Origin: Bdellovibrio sp. ZAP7
GTDB taxonomy: Bacteria; Bdellovibrionota; UBA1018; CAIMNF01
Assembly (NCBI GenBank): GCA_945874535.1
Contig: CAMCGZ010000004.1
Span: forward strand, 79,003 to 143,002
Length of the DNA stretch: 64,000 bases
Direction of reading: 5' to 3'
Positions 8,852-16,493 of the stretch are shown in pieces. Under the pieces are notes generated by a model, which was given only the letters and a program-made list of their open reading frames with translations, was not told the DNA's origin and searched no databases. How positions within the stretch are numbered: position 1 is the stretch's first letter; every line of letters starts with the position of its first letter. A program made the position numbers and the translations under genes.

Positions 8852-9942
8852 GCCGGCAACCTCTCAAGAACTTCAACTTCGTACATTTGCATCCTTTCCA
8901 GAGCGATCGATTCACGGAATGCAGAAGTGATGTCTTGAAAGCCCTGCCTGACCAGGCCTTCAGGCCGGTGCAGGTAGTGACGCAAGACTACACGGGCTCC
9001 TGGAAGGAGCCCCTTCCCTATTCTTTGAAGAAATTCCTGTTCGACCGGCGGATTGAAATAAGAGGCGACGTTCGAGAACGAGACAAAGTCGACCCCTTTG
9101 GCCCGCTCGAGCCCGCTGACCAGATCCCCTTCGATCCATTCGAGCTCGATTCCGCTTAAAGCTTGTCGGGCTTCCCGGTAAATCACGGGATCGGCTTCAG
9201 GTGGAAGCCCGGATGAAAATCGGAGTTCTCCGAGCAAAGTGAGCTGCAGGAAAAAGTTATCTCGAGCGAGCCCTTGAGCGAAGAGTCTGTCGAAAGCGCG
9301 TTGGTAGTAAGTCACGTAACCGACTCCGGTATTGTTGACCGGAAAATCGCCCGAATAAAGTAGCGAATTGAAGGTTCGGGCATTGCCGGCCAAGGCGATC
9401 AGGGCCTTCCACGGCAAACCACTCCACTCTCGGCGCACCAACTCCTCCTGCTCGGAAACATTTGTACAGGCGAAGAGTCTTTCGATCCTTCCGGCACCCA
9501 ACATCAGCCGGGCGAGTTTTGAAAAGCCGATAAATGTACGCTCCCAACGCCCCTCCAGTAGAGGCGAGCGAAATCCGGCAGACTTCAATCGGGCCTCGAG
9601 ATAACGACGACTGGAGGGTCTAAGTTTTAGATCCATGAAGATGGATTCCCGGTCCTGGGGTGAGACTTCGGAACCTCCAGGATAAGAGAAAAACCCGAGA
9701 TAGTCCGGGTGATCGAGCACACGCAATAAGGACAAACGGAGATCGCATAAAGCGAGTTGGGGGGCGGACAGGTCGACCACGGCCAGACGACGCAGTCCGT
9801 TCTTCAACAGGGGCAACACACGTCCACCACTCCCGCAAACGACCCACGCATGAGTGCAGGGCTCAGGAAGAATATTGCGTTCCAGGAGGCTGTCCTCGTT
9901 GGTCAGGGTGTAATTCAATTCTCGGAAATATTGGCTCCCCAC
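8848..9942 (-). CDS. DUF3419 protein, BtaA-like S-adenosylmethionine aminocarboxypropyl transferase
   Basis: The 364-residue protein has a Rossmann-type SAM site (VVCGSGGRVLPLL, then VVDLSAPQLAL) and the C-terminal FSNVASYFNPP / ARVVLRHYLH motifs of DUF3419. The characterised member, BtaA, transfers the 3-amino-3-carboxypropyl group of SAM to diacylglycerol in betaine-lipid synthesis. Here no BtaB methyltransferase is adjacent, so the acceptor may be different. It is the first gene of the six-gene run, and its start lies 53 bases from the divergent FtsX permease gene, where its promoter must be. Confidence 0.85.
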   Translation of the reverse strand: MGSQYFRELNYTLTNEDSLLERNILPEPCTHAWVVCGSGGRVLPLLKNGLRRLAVVDLSAPQLALCDLRLSLLRVLDHPDYLGFFSYPGGSEVSPQDRESIFMDLKLRPSSRRYLEARLKSAGFRSPLLEGRWERTFIGFSKLARLMLGAGRIERLFACTNVSEQEELVRREWSGLPWKALIALAGNARTFNSLLYSGDFPVNNTGVGYVTYYQRAFDRLFAQGLARDNFFLQLTLLGELRFSSGLPPEADPVIYREARQALSGIELEWIEGDLVSGLERAKGVDFVSFSNVASYFNPPVEQEFLQRIGKGLLPGARVVLRHYLHRPEGLVRQGFQDITSAFRESIALERMQMYEVEVLERLPA

Positions 9943-9995
9943 TCACGACAGAATAGAGCATTGACCGGCAAGTCCAAACCTGAAAATATGAGCAA

Positions 9996-12566
9996 ATGTC
10001 GGGACTTTTGCTTCTTTGCTTGCGCCAGATCCGCGTAAGACCTTTCCGTTCTCTCCTGACCCTGTTCAGTGTGGCACTCGGGGTGGCACTGTATACTTCC
10101 ATCGACATCGTCAATCACTCTACGCTCCTCAGTTTCCGTTCAGGAATCGAAGCTTTGAGCGGTAAAGCTCAACTGTCCATTCAAGGAGGAGAAAACGGGT
10201 TTGACGAGTCTGTCCTCGAAGATGCCGCAAAGCTTCCAGAAGTCGGATCAGCAGTCCCTCTGGTCGAGACCCGGGTCTATTCGGGAACCGGGCACAAGAC
10301 CGAAACCTTGACCATTCTCGGAATCGATTTACTGAAGGAAAGCTCGGTCAGGGCCTATCAAGCGGACTCGCGCAACCTGCTCGATGATCCGTTGACGTTC
10401 CTCAATCAACCCGACAGTCTGATCCTGACGCGAACTTACGCGGACCGCCACAAAATCAAAAAAGGAGATCGCATCCGTCTGGCAACCGCTCACGGATCAC
10501 GGAGCTTCACCGTCCGCGGACTCCTTGAGCCGGAGGGACCGGCGAAGGCTTACGGAGGCAATCTCGGTATTATGGATATCGACGGGGCCCGATTCCAGTT
10601 CGGTAAAAACGGGAAGATCGACCGGATCGATATCATCCCACGGGAGGGCTTACCGATCGACCGTGTCCGGGAGGCTTTGAAAAACCGATTCGAACCCGGC
10701 CTCGAGGTAGAAAGCCCCGCCACACAAGCGGACGGGATGAGGCGCCTGGTTGAGAACTATCAAGCCCTTCTTCAGTTTCTCGGTCTTCTGGCACTGCTGG
10801 TCGGTTTGTTTTTAGTGATGAATACAACCACGATTGCCATCGCCGAACGGAGGAAGGAATTCGGTATCCTCCGAGCGCTCGGGGCTCCAACCGTGTCCCT
10901 TTTGCTCATCCTGGTTTTGGAATCGGCTGTGCTCGGACTGATCGGTTCTTTTGCCGGGGTGATTTTGGGCAAGTTTGTCGCCGAGAAAACCTCCAGTCTC
11001 ATGACCGGAGCGCTTTCTCTCCAATACCTGATTCCCATCCATCTCGATCGACTGTCGATCGGATGGCCTCAATGGATGAAGGGGGTGGGACTCGGAGCCG
11101 GAGTCGCACTTTTTGCCACGCTGATCTCGGGTCGCGCAGCTCTCAAGATCCAGCCCCTCGAAGCCGTCAAGGGTGCGCCCGCAGGCATTCCCCTCACCCA
11201 TCCACTCCTCCCCTGGCTCGGATCCGGCTTCCTGTCATTGATCATGCTCGATGCCCTGTTCGGGTGGAGCAATCACCAGGCCTGGTTCAGATCCATCAAT
11301 CCCCTTCTGCTGATGTTAGGGGCCATACTGACCAGTCCGGCACTGGTCAGGTCTTTCATCCGGCTGATCCGGGCTTTCGTTCCTTCGCCTTCCATCAGAC
11401 TGGGGGCGGATCAACTCCTCCGGAATCCCCGGAGGACCGGAGGAAACATCATGGTGATGATGACCGGACTCATGCTGGTGATCGTTCTGGCCCTCACCAA
11501 CCGGAGCATCAAGCACAGCCTCAACCTTTGGTTCGACAAAACACTCGCAGCCGACCTAGTGATTTCTTCCAGTGGAAAAATTCTTTCTTTCCAGGTCCAG
11601 CCGCTGGATGAAGGGCTCAAGTCAGAAATCGAATCCCTCCCGGGAGTGGATCATGCCAGCAACGGTGGCGCCACTGGCCTCCGTTACGTCAAACAACGTT
11701 ATGACGGCCACACGCTGGCTCTCAAAGCCTTTGATCGTCCTCATCCAAGGGTCGGGAACCGCATCTTTGATCTTACTGAAGGGAACCCGGAAGAGGTTTT
11801 CGGTAAATTCTTTGATTCCTCCCAAAATTCGATTCTGGTTTCTCAGAATTTCGTCCTCAAATTCAAAAAACGCCCAGGAGATGAAATCGATCTGCCCACA
11901 CCCACCGGGATCCGGAAATTCCGAATCGAAGGGGTGGTCGCCGAGTTCACCAATCCCGAGGGGGTGTTTTATCTGAACCGGGATCTTTACCGGCGTTTCT
12001 GGAAAGACCCGCTGATCTCGGGATTTTTTGTCACCGTCCTTCCGGGGGTGAACCCGGCAGATGTCCGCGCCGCCCTGGATTCCACTCTCGGTAAGCAAAA
12101 GGGCCTGATGGCCACGCTGAATACCGAACTCGCCCAAGAGGCCCGGGCCATGGTGGATCAGAGTTTCGCCTACACCCGGGCGATCGAAGCCTCTGCCTTA
12201 CTGGTGGGCCTGTTCGGACTGTTCAATACCTTGCTGATCTCGATTCTTGAGAGACGCCGTGAAATGGGAATATTGAGATCCATCGGAATGACCAGGGCAC
12301 AGCTGGTGAACATGATCATCGGGGAAGGACTCATTCAAGGTTTGGCCGGAGGCATCGCAGCTGTGGCCATCGGGGTGTTCGGGACTTATTTTTGGATCAT
12401 GGGAACCGTTTCCTCACTCCTCGGCTGGGTCCTGCAGTTCTCAGCACCCCCCGAAGCCCTGTTCCGGACCGTCGGTTTCGGTCTCGGAGTCGGTATTCTG
12501 GCCGGAGTGATTCCCGCACGCATCATTTCAAAGCTTGAAATCCGCGATGCTCTCGAATCCGAGTGA
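9996..12566 (+). CDS. FtsX/MacB-type ABC transporter permease, two-domain, no adjacent ATPase
   Basis: This 856-residue inner-membrane protein has two FtsX domains. An N-terminal TM and a large periplasmic region (about 40-240) are followed by a three-TM block with the cytoplasmic AERRKEFGILRALGA motif. The second half repeats this with a TM at about 480, a periplasmic part and a C-terminal block carrying ERRREMGILRSIGMTRAQL. This layout fits permeases of the YbbP/DevC-like group that work on lipids or lipoproteins rather than importing solutes. The partner ATP-binding protein is not in the neighbourhood. The ATG at 9996 gives a plausible N-terminus (MSGLLLLCLRQIRVRPFRS). It is divergent from the DUF3419 gene. 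Confidence 0.9.
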   Translation: MSGLLLLCLRQIRVRPFRSLLTLFSVALGVALYTSIDIVNHSTLLSFRSGIEALSGKAQLSIQGGENGFDESVLEDAAKLPEVGSAVPLVETRVYSGTGHKTETLTILGIDLLKESSVRAYQADSRNLLDDPLTFLNQPDSLILTRTYADRHKIKKGDRIRLATAHGSRSFTVRGLLEPEGPAKAYGGNLGIMDIDGARFQFGKNGKIDRIDIIPREGLPIDRVREALKNRFEPGLEVESPATQADGMRRLVENYQALLQFLGLLALLVGLFLVMNTTTIAIAERRKEFGILRALGAPTVSLLLILVLESAVLGLIGSFAGVILGKFVAEKTSSLMTGALSLQYLIPIHLDRLSIGWPQWMKGVGLGAGVALFATLISGRAALKIQPLEAVKGAPAGIPLTHPLLPWLGSGFLSLIMLDALFGWSNHQAWFRSINPLLLMLGAILTSPALVRSFIRLIRAFVPSPSIRLGADQLLRNPRRTGGNIMVMMTGLMLVIVLALTNRSIKHSLNLWFDKTLAADLVISSSGKILSFQVQPLDEGLKSEIESLPGVDHASNGGATGLRYVKQRYDGHTLALKAFDRPHPRVGNRIFDLTEGNPEEVFGKFFDSSQNSILVSQNFVLKFKKRPGDEIDLPTPTGIRKFRIEGVVAEFTNPEGVFYLNRDLYRRFWKDPLISGFFVTVLPGVNPADVRAALDSTLGKQKGLMATLNTELAQEARAMVDQSFAYTRAIEASALLVGLFGLFNTLLISILERRREMGILRSIGMTRAQLVNMIIGEGLIQGLAGGIAAVAIGVFGTYFWIMGTVSSLLGWVLQFSAPPEALFRTVGFGLGVGILAGVIPARIISKLEIRDALESE

Positions 12567-12620
12567 TGCGCCCTGCATTTTCACTTTGAATTCCGAATTC
12601 GAAGGGCTTAGGGTTTCAGC

Positions 12621-13367
12621 ATGGATTCTCTTTACACAAATGCCAAACGCGAGTTCACCATTCAGCCGGGTTGTCCCTGGTATGAGGCTCAACAGGCTTA
12701 CCAACCCGCAAACGTGAACTGGTGTGAACCCACCCGCTGCTCGATCATCAATGAGCCGGCGAATGCATGGTCGAATCTGGGGTTTTTGGTGGTAGGCGCC
12801 ATCGTGATGCAACGGCTACAAGGAACCAAAGAAAAGACCCTTTCCTATTTCGGTTGGGCTGTTTTCATGATGGGGCTTTTCTCCTTCACCTATCATTCCA
12901 CGAACAATTACCTGAGCCAGTTTTTTGATTTCATCGGAATGTATTTGATGACCAGTTTTGTCATCGCTTTCCACTGGAGACGGGTTGCCGGGAAAGACCC
13001 CCGCACATTGCTGGCCCATTTTTGGTTTGTGTTGAGTGCGAATCTGGCTCTCTTCATGGTCTTTGACATCATGGACATCGCCGTCCAGCACACCGTGATC
13101 CTGAATGTGATCCCCTTGGCTGCTTTGGATCTGGTGGCTGGATTCAAAGAAAAGCGACTCGGCCAATACCGCCATTATTGGGTGGCATTGACCCTGATGG
13201 TGATCGCTCAGATCTTCTCCCAACTCGATTTGAAGCGGATCTGGTGTGAGCCCGAGAACCTGTTCCTGCATGGACACGCCATTTGGCACGTTATCGGCAG
13301 TTTCGGGATGCTGTTTTTGGGGCTCCACCTCAAGTGGCTCCTCTCCAAGATCCCCTCCCGGTCCTGA
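12621..13367 (+). CDS. Alkaline-ceramidase-family membrane hydrolase
   Basis: CREST-superfamily protein of 248 residues with about seven TM segments. It matches the alkaline ceramidase catalytic pattern: Ser88-x3-His92 (SFTYH), Asp103 eleven residues after that His (QFFDF), and a late His-x3-His (HAIWH, about 219 and 223). The N-terminal VNWCEP with a following NEPAN matches the calcium-site region of the family (WCE...E). The expected reaction is hydrolysis of the amide bond of ceramide or a similar lipid amide. It lies 54 bases after the permease gene and before a lipid kinase and a PLA2-like gene, which supports a lipid role. The substrate is unproven. Confidence 0.88.
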   Translation: MDSLYTNAKREFTIQPGCPWYEAQQAYQPANVNWCEPTRCSIINEPANAWSNLGFLVVGAIVMQRLQGTKEKTLSYFGWAVFMMGLFSFTYHSTNNYLSQFFDFIGMYLMTSFVIAFHWRRVAGKDPRTLLAHFWFVLSANLALFMVFDIMDIAVQHTVILNVIPLAALDLVAGFKEKRLGQYRHYWVALTLMVIAQIFSQLDLKRIWCEPENLFLHGHAIWHVIGSFGMLFLGLHLKWLLSKIPSRS

Positions 13368-13456
13368 TCTCATTGAAATCGGTTGAAGTCCCCTACCGGA
13401 CTTCCTTTCATTCAGAGCTTGCCAAGATGAATAATACCTGATAGAATCCGTCAGCC

Positions 13457-14365
13457 ATGCGTGACGAGATCGCTTTCTTCATCAATCAGGAGTCCGGATC
13501 GGGAGAGGCCCCCCAGGTCGCCGACGCTGCAGCCGCAAGCCTCTCCGGACTCAGAGTTCGAAAGAACCTCCCGAAGAGCTCGATCGACCTCGCCCGTGCC
13601 TGCTCGGAGCTTGATCCCACCCGGACCCGGGCTGCGGTGGTTTTCGGTGGAGACGGAACCCAGACCTACGCACTCCGTGGCCTGATTGAGAACGGCATCC
13701 CGCTTTACCCCTTCCCTGCCGGTACTGCCAATGACCTGGCCCTGGATCAGGGAATCACCGGTTGCCGGAGTCAGCTCGGATCCCTGCTCGAGTCTGAATC
13801 GATTGAAGAGGTCCGGGTTCTTGAAGTGAATGGAATCCCCTTCTCGACCATTTCAGGAATCGGCATTGGTGCTGAACTGTGTGAGGAATACAATGATCTG
13901 AGAGCCCGCCATCGCTTGTTCAAGAAGGCCTCTCAGCGTATGAATTGCGAGATTTATTCGGCGCTCGCACTGAAAAATATCCTGAAGAACTGGGGCAAGG
14001 GACTCCAGGTCAGGATCACCCGTGATGGCCAGAGCGAAGAGCTGACCTTGTCCTCGCTCATGATCTGCAATCAAGAAAATCTGGCCGGAAATCTCAAGGT
14101 TGCCCCCGGCCAAAACAAACACGCTGACAGCTTCACTGTGCTCATTCATCCAGGAGTTTGCGGGTTCAACACTCTTCGGGGCTTGAGCTCGATGAAGTTC
14201 GGGAAAATCGATTCGAGCTTCATCACTTACAAGACGGAACGAATCCGGATCGAGTCTTTGAATGGTGCGCCCCTCACCGTATTCGGAGATGGTGAGATCC
14301 TGATCCGGAGTCCGGTATTGGAATTCCGGGCTTACCCGAAAAAACTGAGAGTGTACCGCGCGTGA
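13457..14365 (+). CDS. Diacylglycerol/sphingosine kinase-family lipid kinase
   Basis: Catalytic domain of the DAGK family, 302 residues. The ATP-binding motif VVFGGDGTQT (GGDGT at about 64-68) and the following PAGTANDLA are intact. The C-terminal beta-sandwich ends with FGDGEILIRSP. The family phosphorylates lipid hydroxyls such as diacylglycerol, sphingoid bases or ceramide. Position after a ceramidase homologue makes a sphingoid base an attractive substrate, but this is inference. It overlaps the PLA2-like gene by 4 bases (ATGA). A -10-like GATAGAAT lies about 10-20 bases before the ATG. Confidence 0.9.
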   Translation: MRDEIAFFINQESGSGEAPQVADAAAASLSGLRVRKNLPKSSIDLARACSELDPTRTRAAVVFGGDGTQTYALRGLIENGIPLYPFPAGTANDLALDQGITGCRSQLGSLLESESIEEVRVLEVNGIPFSTISGIGIGAELCEEYNDLRARHRLFKKASQRMNCEIYSALALKNILKNWGKGLQVRITRDGQSEELTLSSLMICNQENLAGNLKVAPGQNKHADSFTVLIHPGVCGFNTLRGLSSMKFGKIDSSFITYKTERIRIESLNGAPLTVFGDGEILIRSPVLEFRAYPKKLRVYRA

Positions 14366-14859
14366 TCGCTCTGTTTCTATTCCTCATTGGATCCTGGGGT
14401 CATGCCGGACAAGAGAGTCCCACTCGACCTTTCGAGACCGACTTCTGCACGGGATTTCCTGAGGGGACTCGAAATGAACCCTCACTGTGGAAGCACTGTT
14501 GTGTCGAACACGATCTCCACTTTTGGGCGGGAGGATGCCGGGATGCGCGTCGTGAGGCTGACCGGAGGATCTACCAGTGCATCCGGGACTCAGGTGCACC
14601 GGGTATCGCTCGATTGATGTACCTCGGTATCCGTTTAGGAGCGGCCTCGCCCTTCAAGATCGAGAAGCGGAAGTGGGGAAACGGATGGAAAGACGGACGC
14701 GGCAATTACCGTGCTCTCCATCAAGCTGACATCCCATTGCTCGAATCTGAGATCCGCGCGAATCCTTCAGGAGAAGTCACCCCGGAAATGCTGGACCGTC
14801 TACTGGAGACACTCCGGGCACATCCCTGCAATCCATCCATCAAGGAAGACAATTCGTGA
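14362..14859 (+). CDS. Small secreted phospholipase-A2-like protein
   Basis: The 165-residue protein starts with a short hydrophobic leader ending near GHAG and is Cys-rich. The stretch WKHCCVEHDLHFWAGGC carries the phospholipase A2 active-site signature CCxxHD, with His50 and Asp51 as the predicted catalytic pair. A second helix with Cys follows (RIYQCIRDSG). This is the fold of secreted PLA2 enzymes, which cleave the sn-2 ester of phospholipids. The chain is short and lacks a canonical calcium loop that I can identify with confidence. It is coupled to the lipid kinase by an ATGA overlap. Confidence 0.75.
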   Translation: MIALFLFLIGSWGHAGQESPTRPFETDFCTGFPEGTRNEPSLWKHCCVEHDLHFWAGGCRDARREADRRIYQCIRDSGAPGIARLMYLGIRLGAASPFKIEKRKWGNGWKDGRGNYRALHQADIPLLESEIRANPSGEVTPEMLDRLLETLRAHPCNPSIKEDNS

Positions 14860-15199
14860 TCTGCTCATAGGGAGCGTCCTTCAGGCGAACCCAGACTGCA
14901 TCCTCGATCAAGTCTGACGGGGATCGGATTCCCTTCAACTGGCAGCGCCCCGAGCGGGAGAAGCGCATGACCGCGCCTTCTGCCGGCCATTCTCCAGACC
15001 GATACCGGAGCACACAGGTCGCACGTTCAAAATCACATTTCAGAGAGTCAAAACGGTAATTGAAATCTCCCGAGCACCAGGTATCGGCACAAATCGAATC
15101 TATTGCACCCAGTGCCTTCTGATTCCAATCCGCCCCACTGGCCCATGCCATAGACGAAACCAATGTGAGGAAACCGACCCAAGCGAGCGTGAACTTCAT
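14840..15199 (-). CDS. Small secreted Cys-rich protein of unknown function
   Basis: The 119-residue protein has a clear signal peptide (MKFTLAWVGFLTLVSSMAWA, cleavage near Ala-Ser-Gly). The mature part holds six cysteines, which could form three disulfides in the periplasm. I do not recognise a domain. Its 3' end overlaps the convergent PLA2-like gene by 20 bases. It starts 41 bases after the end of the next minus-strand gene. Confidence 0.65.
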   Translation of the reverse strand: MKFTLAWVGFLTLVSSMAWASGADWNQKALGAIDSICADTWCSGDFNYRFDSLKCDFERATCVLRYRSGEWPAEGAVMRFSRSGRCQLKGIRSPSDLIEDAVWVRLKDAPYEQITNCLP

Positions 15200-15240
15200 G
15201 CGTGACGGAGTACCTGAAGACGACGCGTTATGTCAAGAAA

Positions 15241-15936
15241 TTACTTGCCCGGTTCTGTCGATGCGGGAGCCCGACCCGGGTCCCGATTTTCGACCACCAC
15301 ACGGGGGATGCCCAAGGCCTGCAATTGCTCGCTCAGGCGCTCTTCATTGTTTTCGGAATTCAAATGCCTTTGCAAGGTCCTGCCCACATACTCGAGTCGG
15401 GAATCCGTAACCTCCGACTCACGGCTCACCCGCTTGATCTCCTCCACCAGAGACACATCGAGTTCGGGGTCATTCTGTAGTCTCCGGAAGGCGACCGTCA
15501 ACTCTTGCAAGGCCTCACGCCGTTCGGTGTCGGACGGATCCAGGATTTTCCACGCCTGCTTGAGCTCATTCAGGGCTACCATGGGGTTCCTGCTCATCCT
15601 GAATTGGACATCGGCGACACCTTCTGGCGTAGAGAGCTTTTCAATCGTCTGACGATTGAGCCCGATCCCGAGAACCTCGGGATCACGAATCCCCGGAGCC
15701 GGAGAGTCCGCCCGATCCTCTGCATGGGCTCTGGGTTCAACCCGGGAGTCACTGACATTACGGTTTTCGACGACCATCTCTGGATGACCTTGGATGAACA
15801 CCGCCATTTCCTGAATGACCCTACGGTCCTCTTCTGGTGTGTTCGACGGAGCATGGCGATCCGAATTCAGAAGGTAATGAAACCCTCCGAAAATCCCAAG
15901 AAACGCCAGTACTCCGAAAACTTTGGTGAAGCTCAT
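15241..15936 (-). CDS. Membrane-anchored protein of unknown function
   Basis: The 231-residue protein has one N-terminal TM segment (VFGVLAFLGIFGGFHYLL). A charged, mostly helical extracytoplasmic region follows, with several heptad-like stretches (about 110-215). It has no domain I recognise. Its ATG overlaps the stop of the upstream HAMP-like gene by 4 bases, so the two are very probably co-translated and may work together. Confidence 0.65.
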   Translation of the reverse strand: MSFTKVFGVLAFLGIFGGFHYLLNSDRHAPSNTPEEDRRVIQEMAVFIQGHPEMVVENRNVSDSRVEPRAHAEDRADSPAPGIRDPEVLGIGLNRQTIEKLSTPEGVADVQFRMSRNPMVALNELKQAWKILDPSDTERREALQELTVAFRRLQNDPELDVSLVEEIKRVSRESEVTDSRLEYVGRTLQRHLNSENNEERLSEQLQALGIPRVVVENRDPGRAPASTEPGK

Positions 15937-16403
15937 CCTGCCGATACATCCCCTGATGGAGCATCGTGGTCCTGCTTGAACTGCAAATTGTAAGCATCCG
16001 GAATCTCAGTAAAGAAGTCTCCATCCCTGAACTTCAAGGGCCGTGGACTCCGAGTGCTTGCAAACTCCTCAAGATGCACCCTCAATCGGTACATGGGCCC
16101 CGCGATTTTATGGGAGAGCACCAACCCGACCACTGAAACCACCCCCACTACAGCAATGAAACTGAGCACGGTGATCGCATCCAATTCAGTCTGTCGTGAT
16201 TCGATGAACCGGTAGAAGACATGGTCCGCCTCAAGACCTGCAACCCGGGCCTGTTCCCTCAGTTGATAAAAGAACCACTGATGCGCCAAGTGCATGACGG
16301 CAATCACCCCGATGGCCAAAGCACTCATCCAGACCATAAACCGGAACTGGAAACCTGGGTTGATCAGTAAGCGCTTACGCCCTGGAACGAGCTTTTTATC
16401 CAA
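15933..16403 (-). CDS. Two-TM membrane protein with HAMP-like linker
   Basis: The 156-residue protein has TM segments at about 20-45 and 80-105. It then shows VLSHKIAGPMYRLRVHL, a sequence typical of the first helix of HAMP domains in small membrane proteins of this kind. It ends with a short acidic tail and no kinase, cyclase or chemoreceptor output domain. It could be a sensory or scaffold subunit for the overlapping downstream membrane protein. That role is inference. Confidence 0.65.
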   Translation of the reverse strand: MDKKLVPGRKRLLINPGFQFRFMVWMSALAIGVIAVMHLAHQWFFYQLREQARVAGLEADHVFYRFIESRQTELDAITVLSFIAVVGVVSVVGLVLSHKIAGPMYRLRVHLEEFASTRSPRPLKFRDGDFFTEIPDAYNLQFKQDHDAPSGDVSAG

Positions 16404-16460
16404 ACGAGCCTCCTCGGAGTACCAGACTCCGTTTTTCTCAGTTCGGAAGAGTCAGAGAAG

Positions 16461-16493
16461 ATCTTGAGGGGGGCTCTGTGACCCCCCTAAGAT
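16461..16493 (-). terminator. Probable terminator of the Hint-lipoprotein gene
   Basis: An imperfect inverted repeat (ATCTT-GA-GGGGGG / CCCCCC-TA-AGAT with an 8-base loop) sits directly after the stop codon at 16494. The stem is strong but no long T-tract follows on the minus strand, so intrinsic termination is likely but not certain. Confidence 0.55.

Noticed and set aside
13380..13405. Terminator after the ceramidase gene
   Set aside because: AAGTCC/GGACTT is only 6 bp with a weak T run, too little to call.
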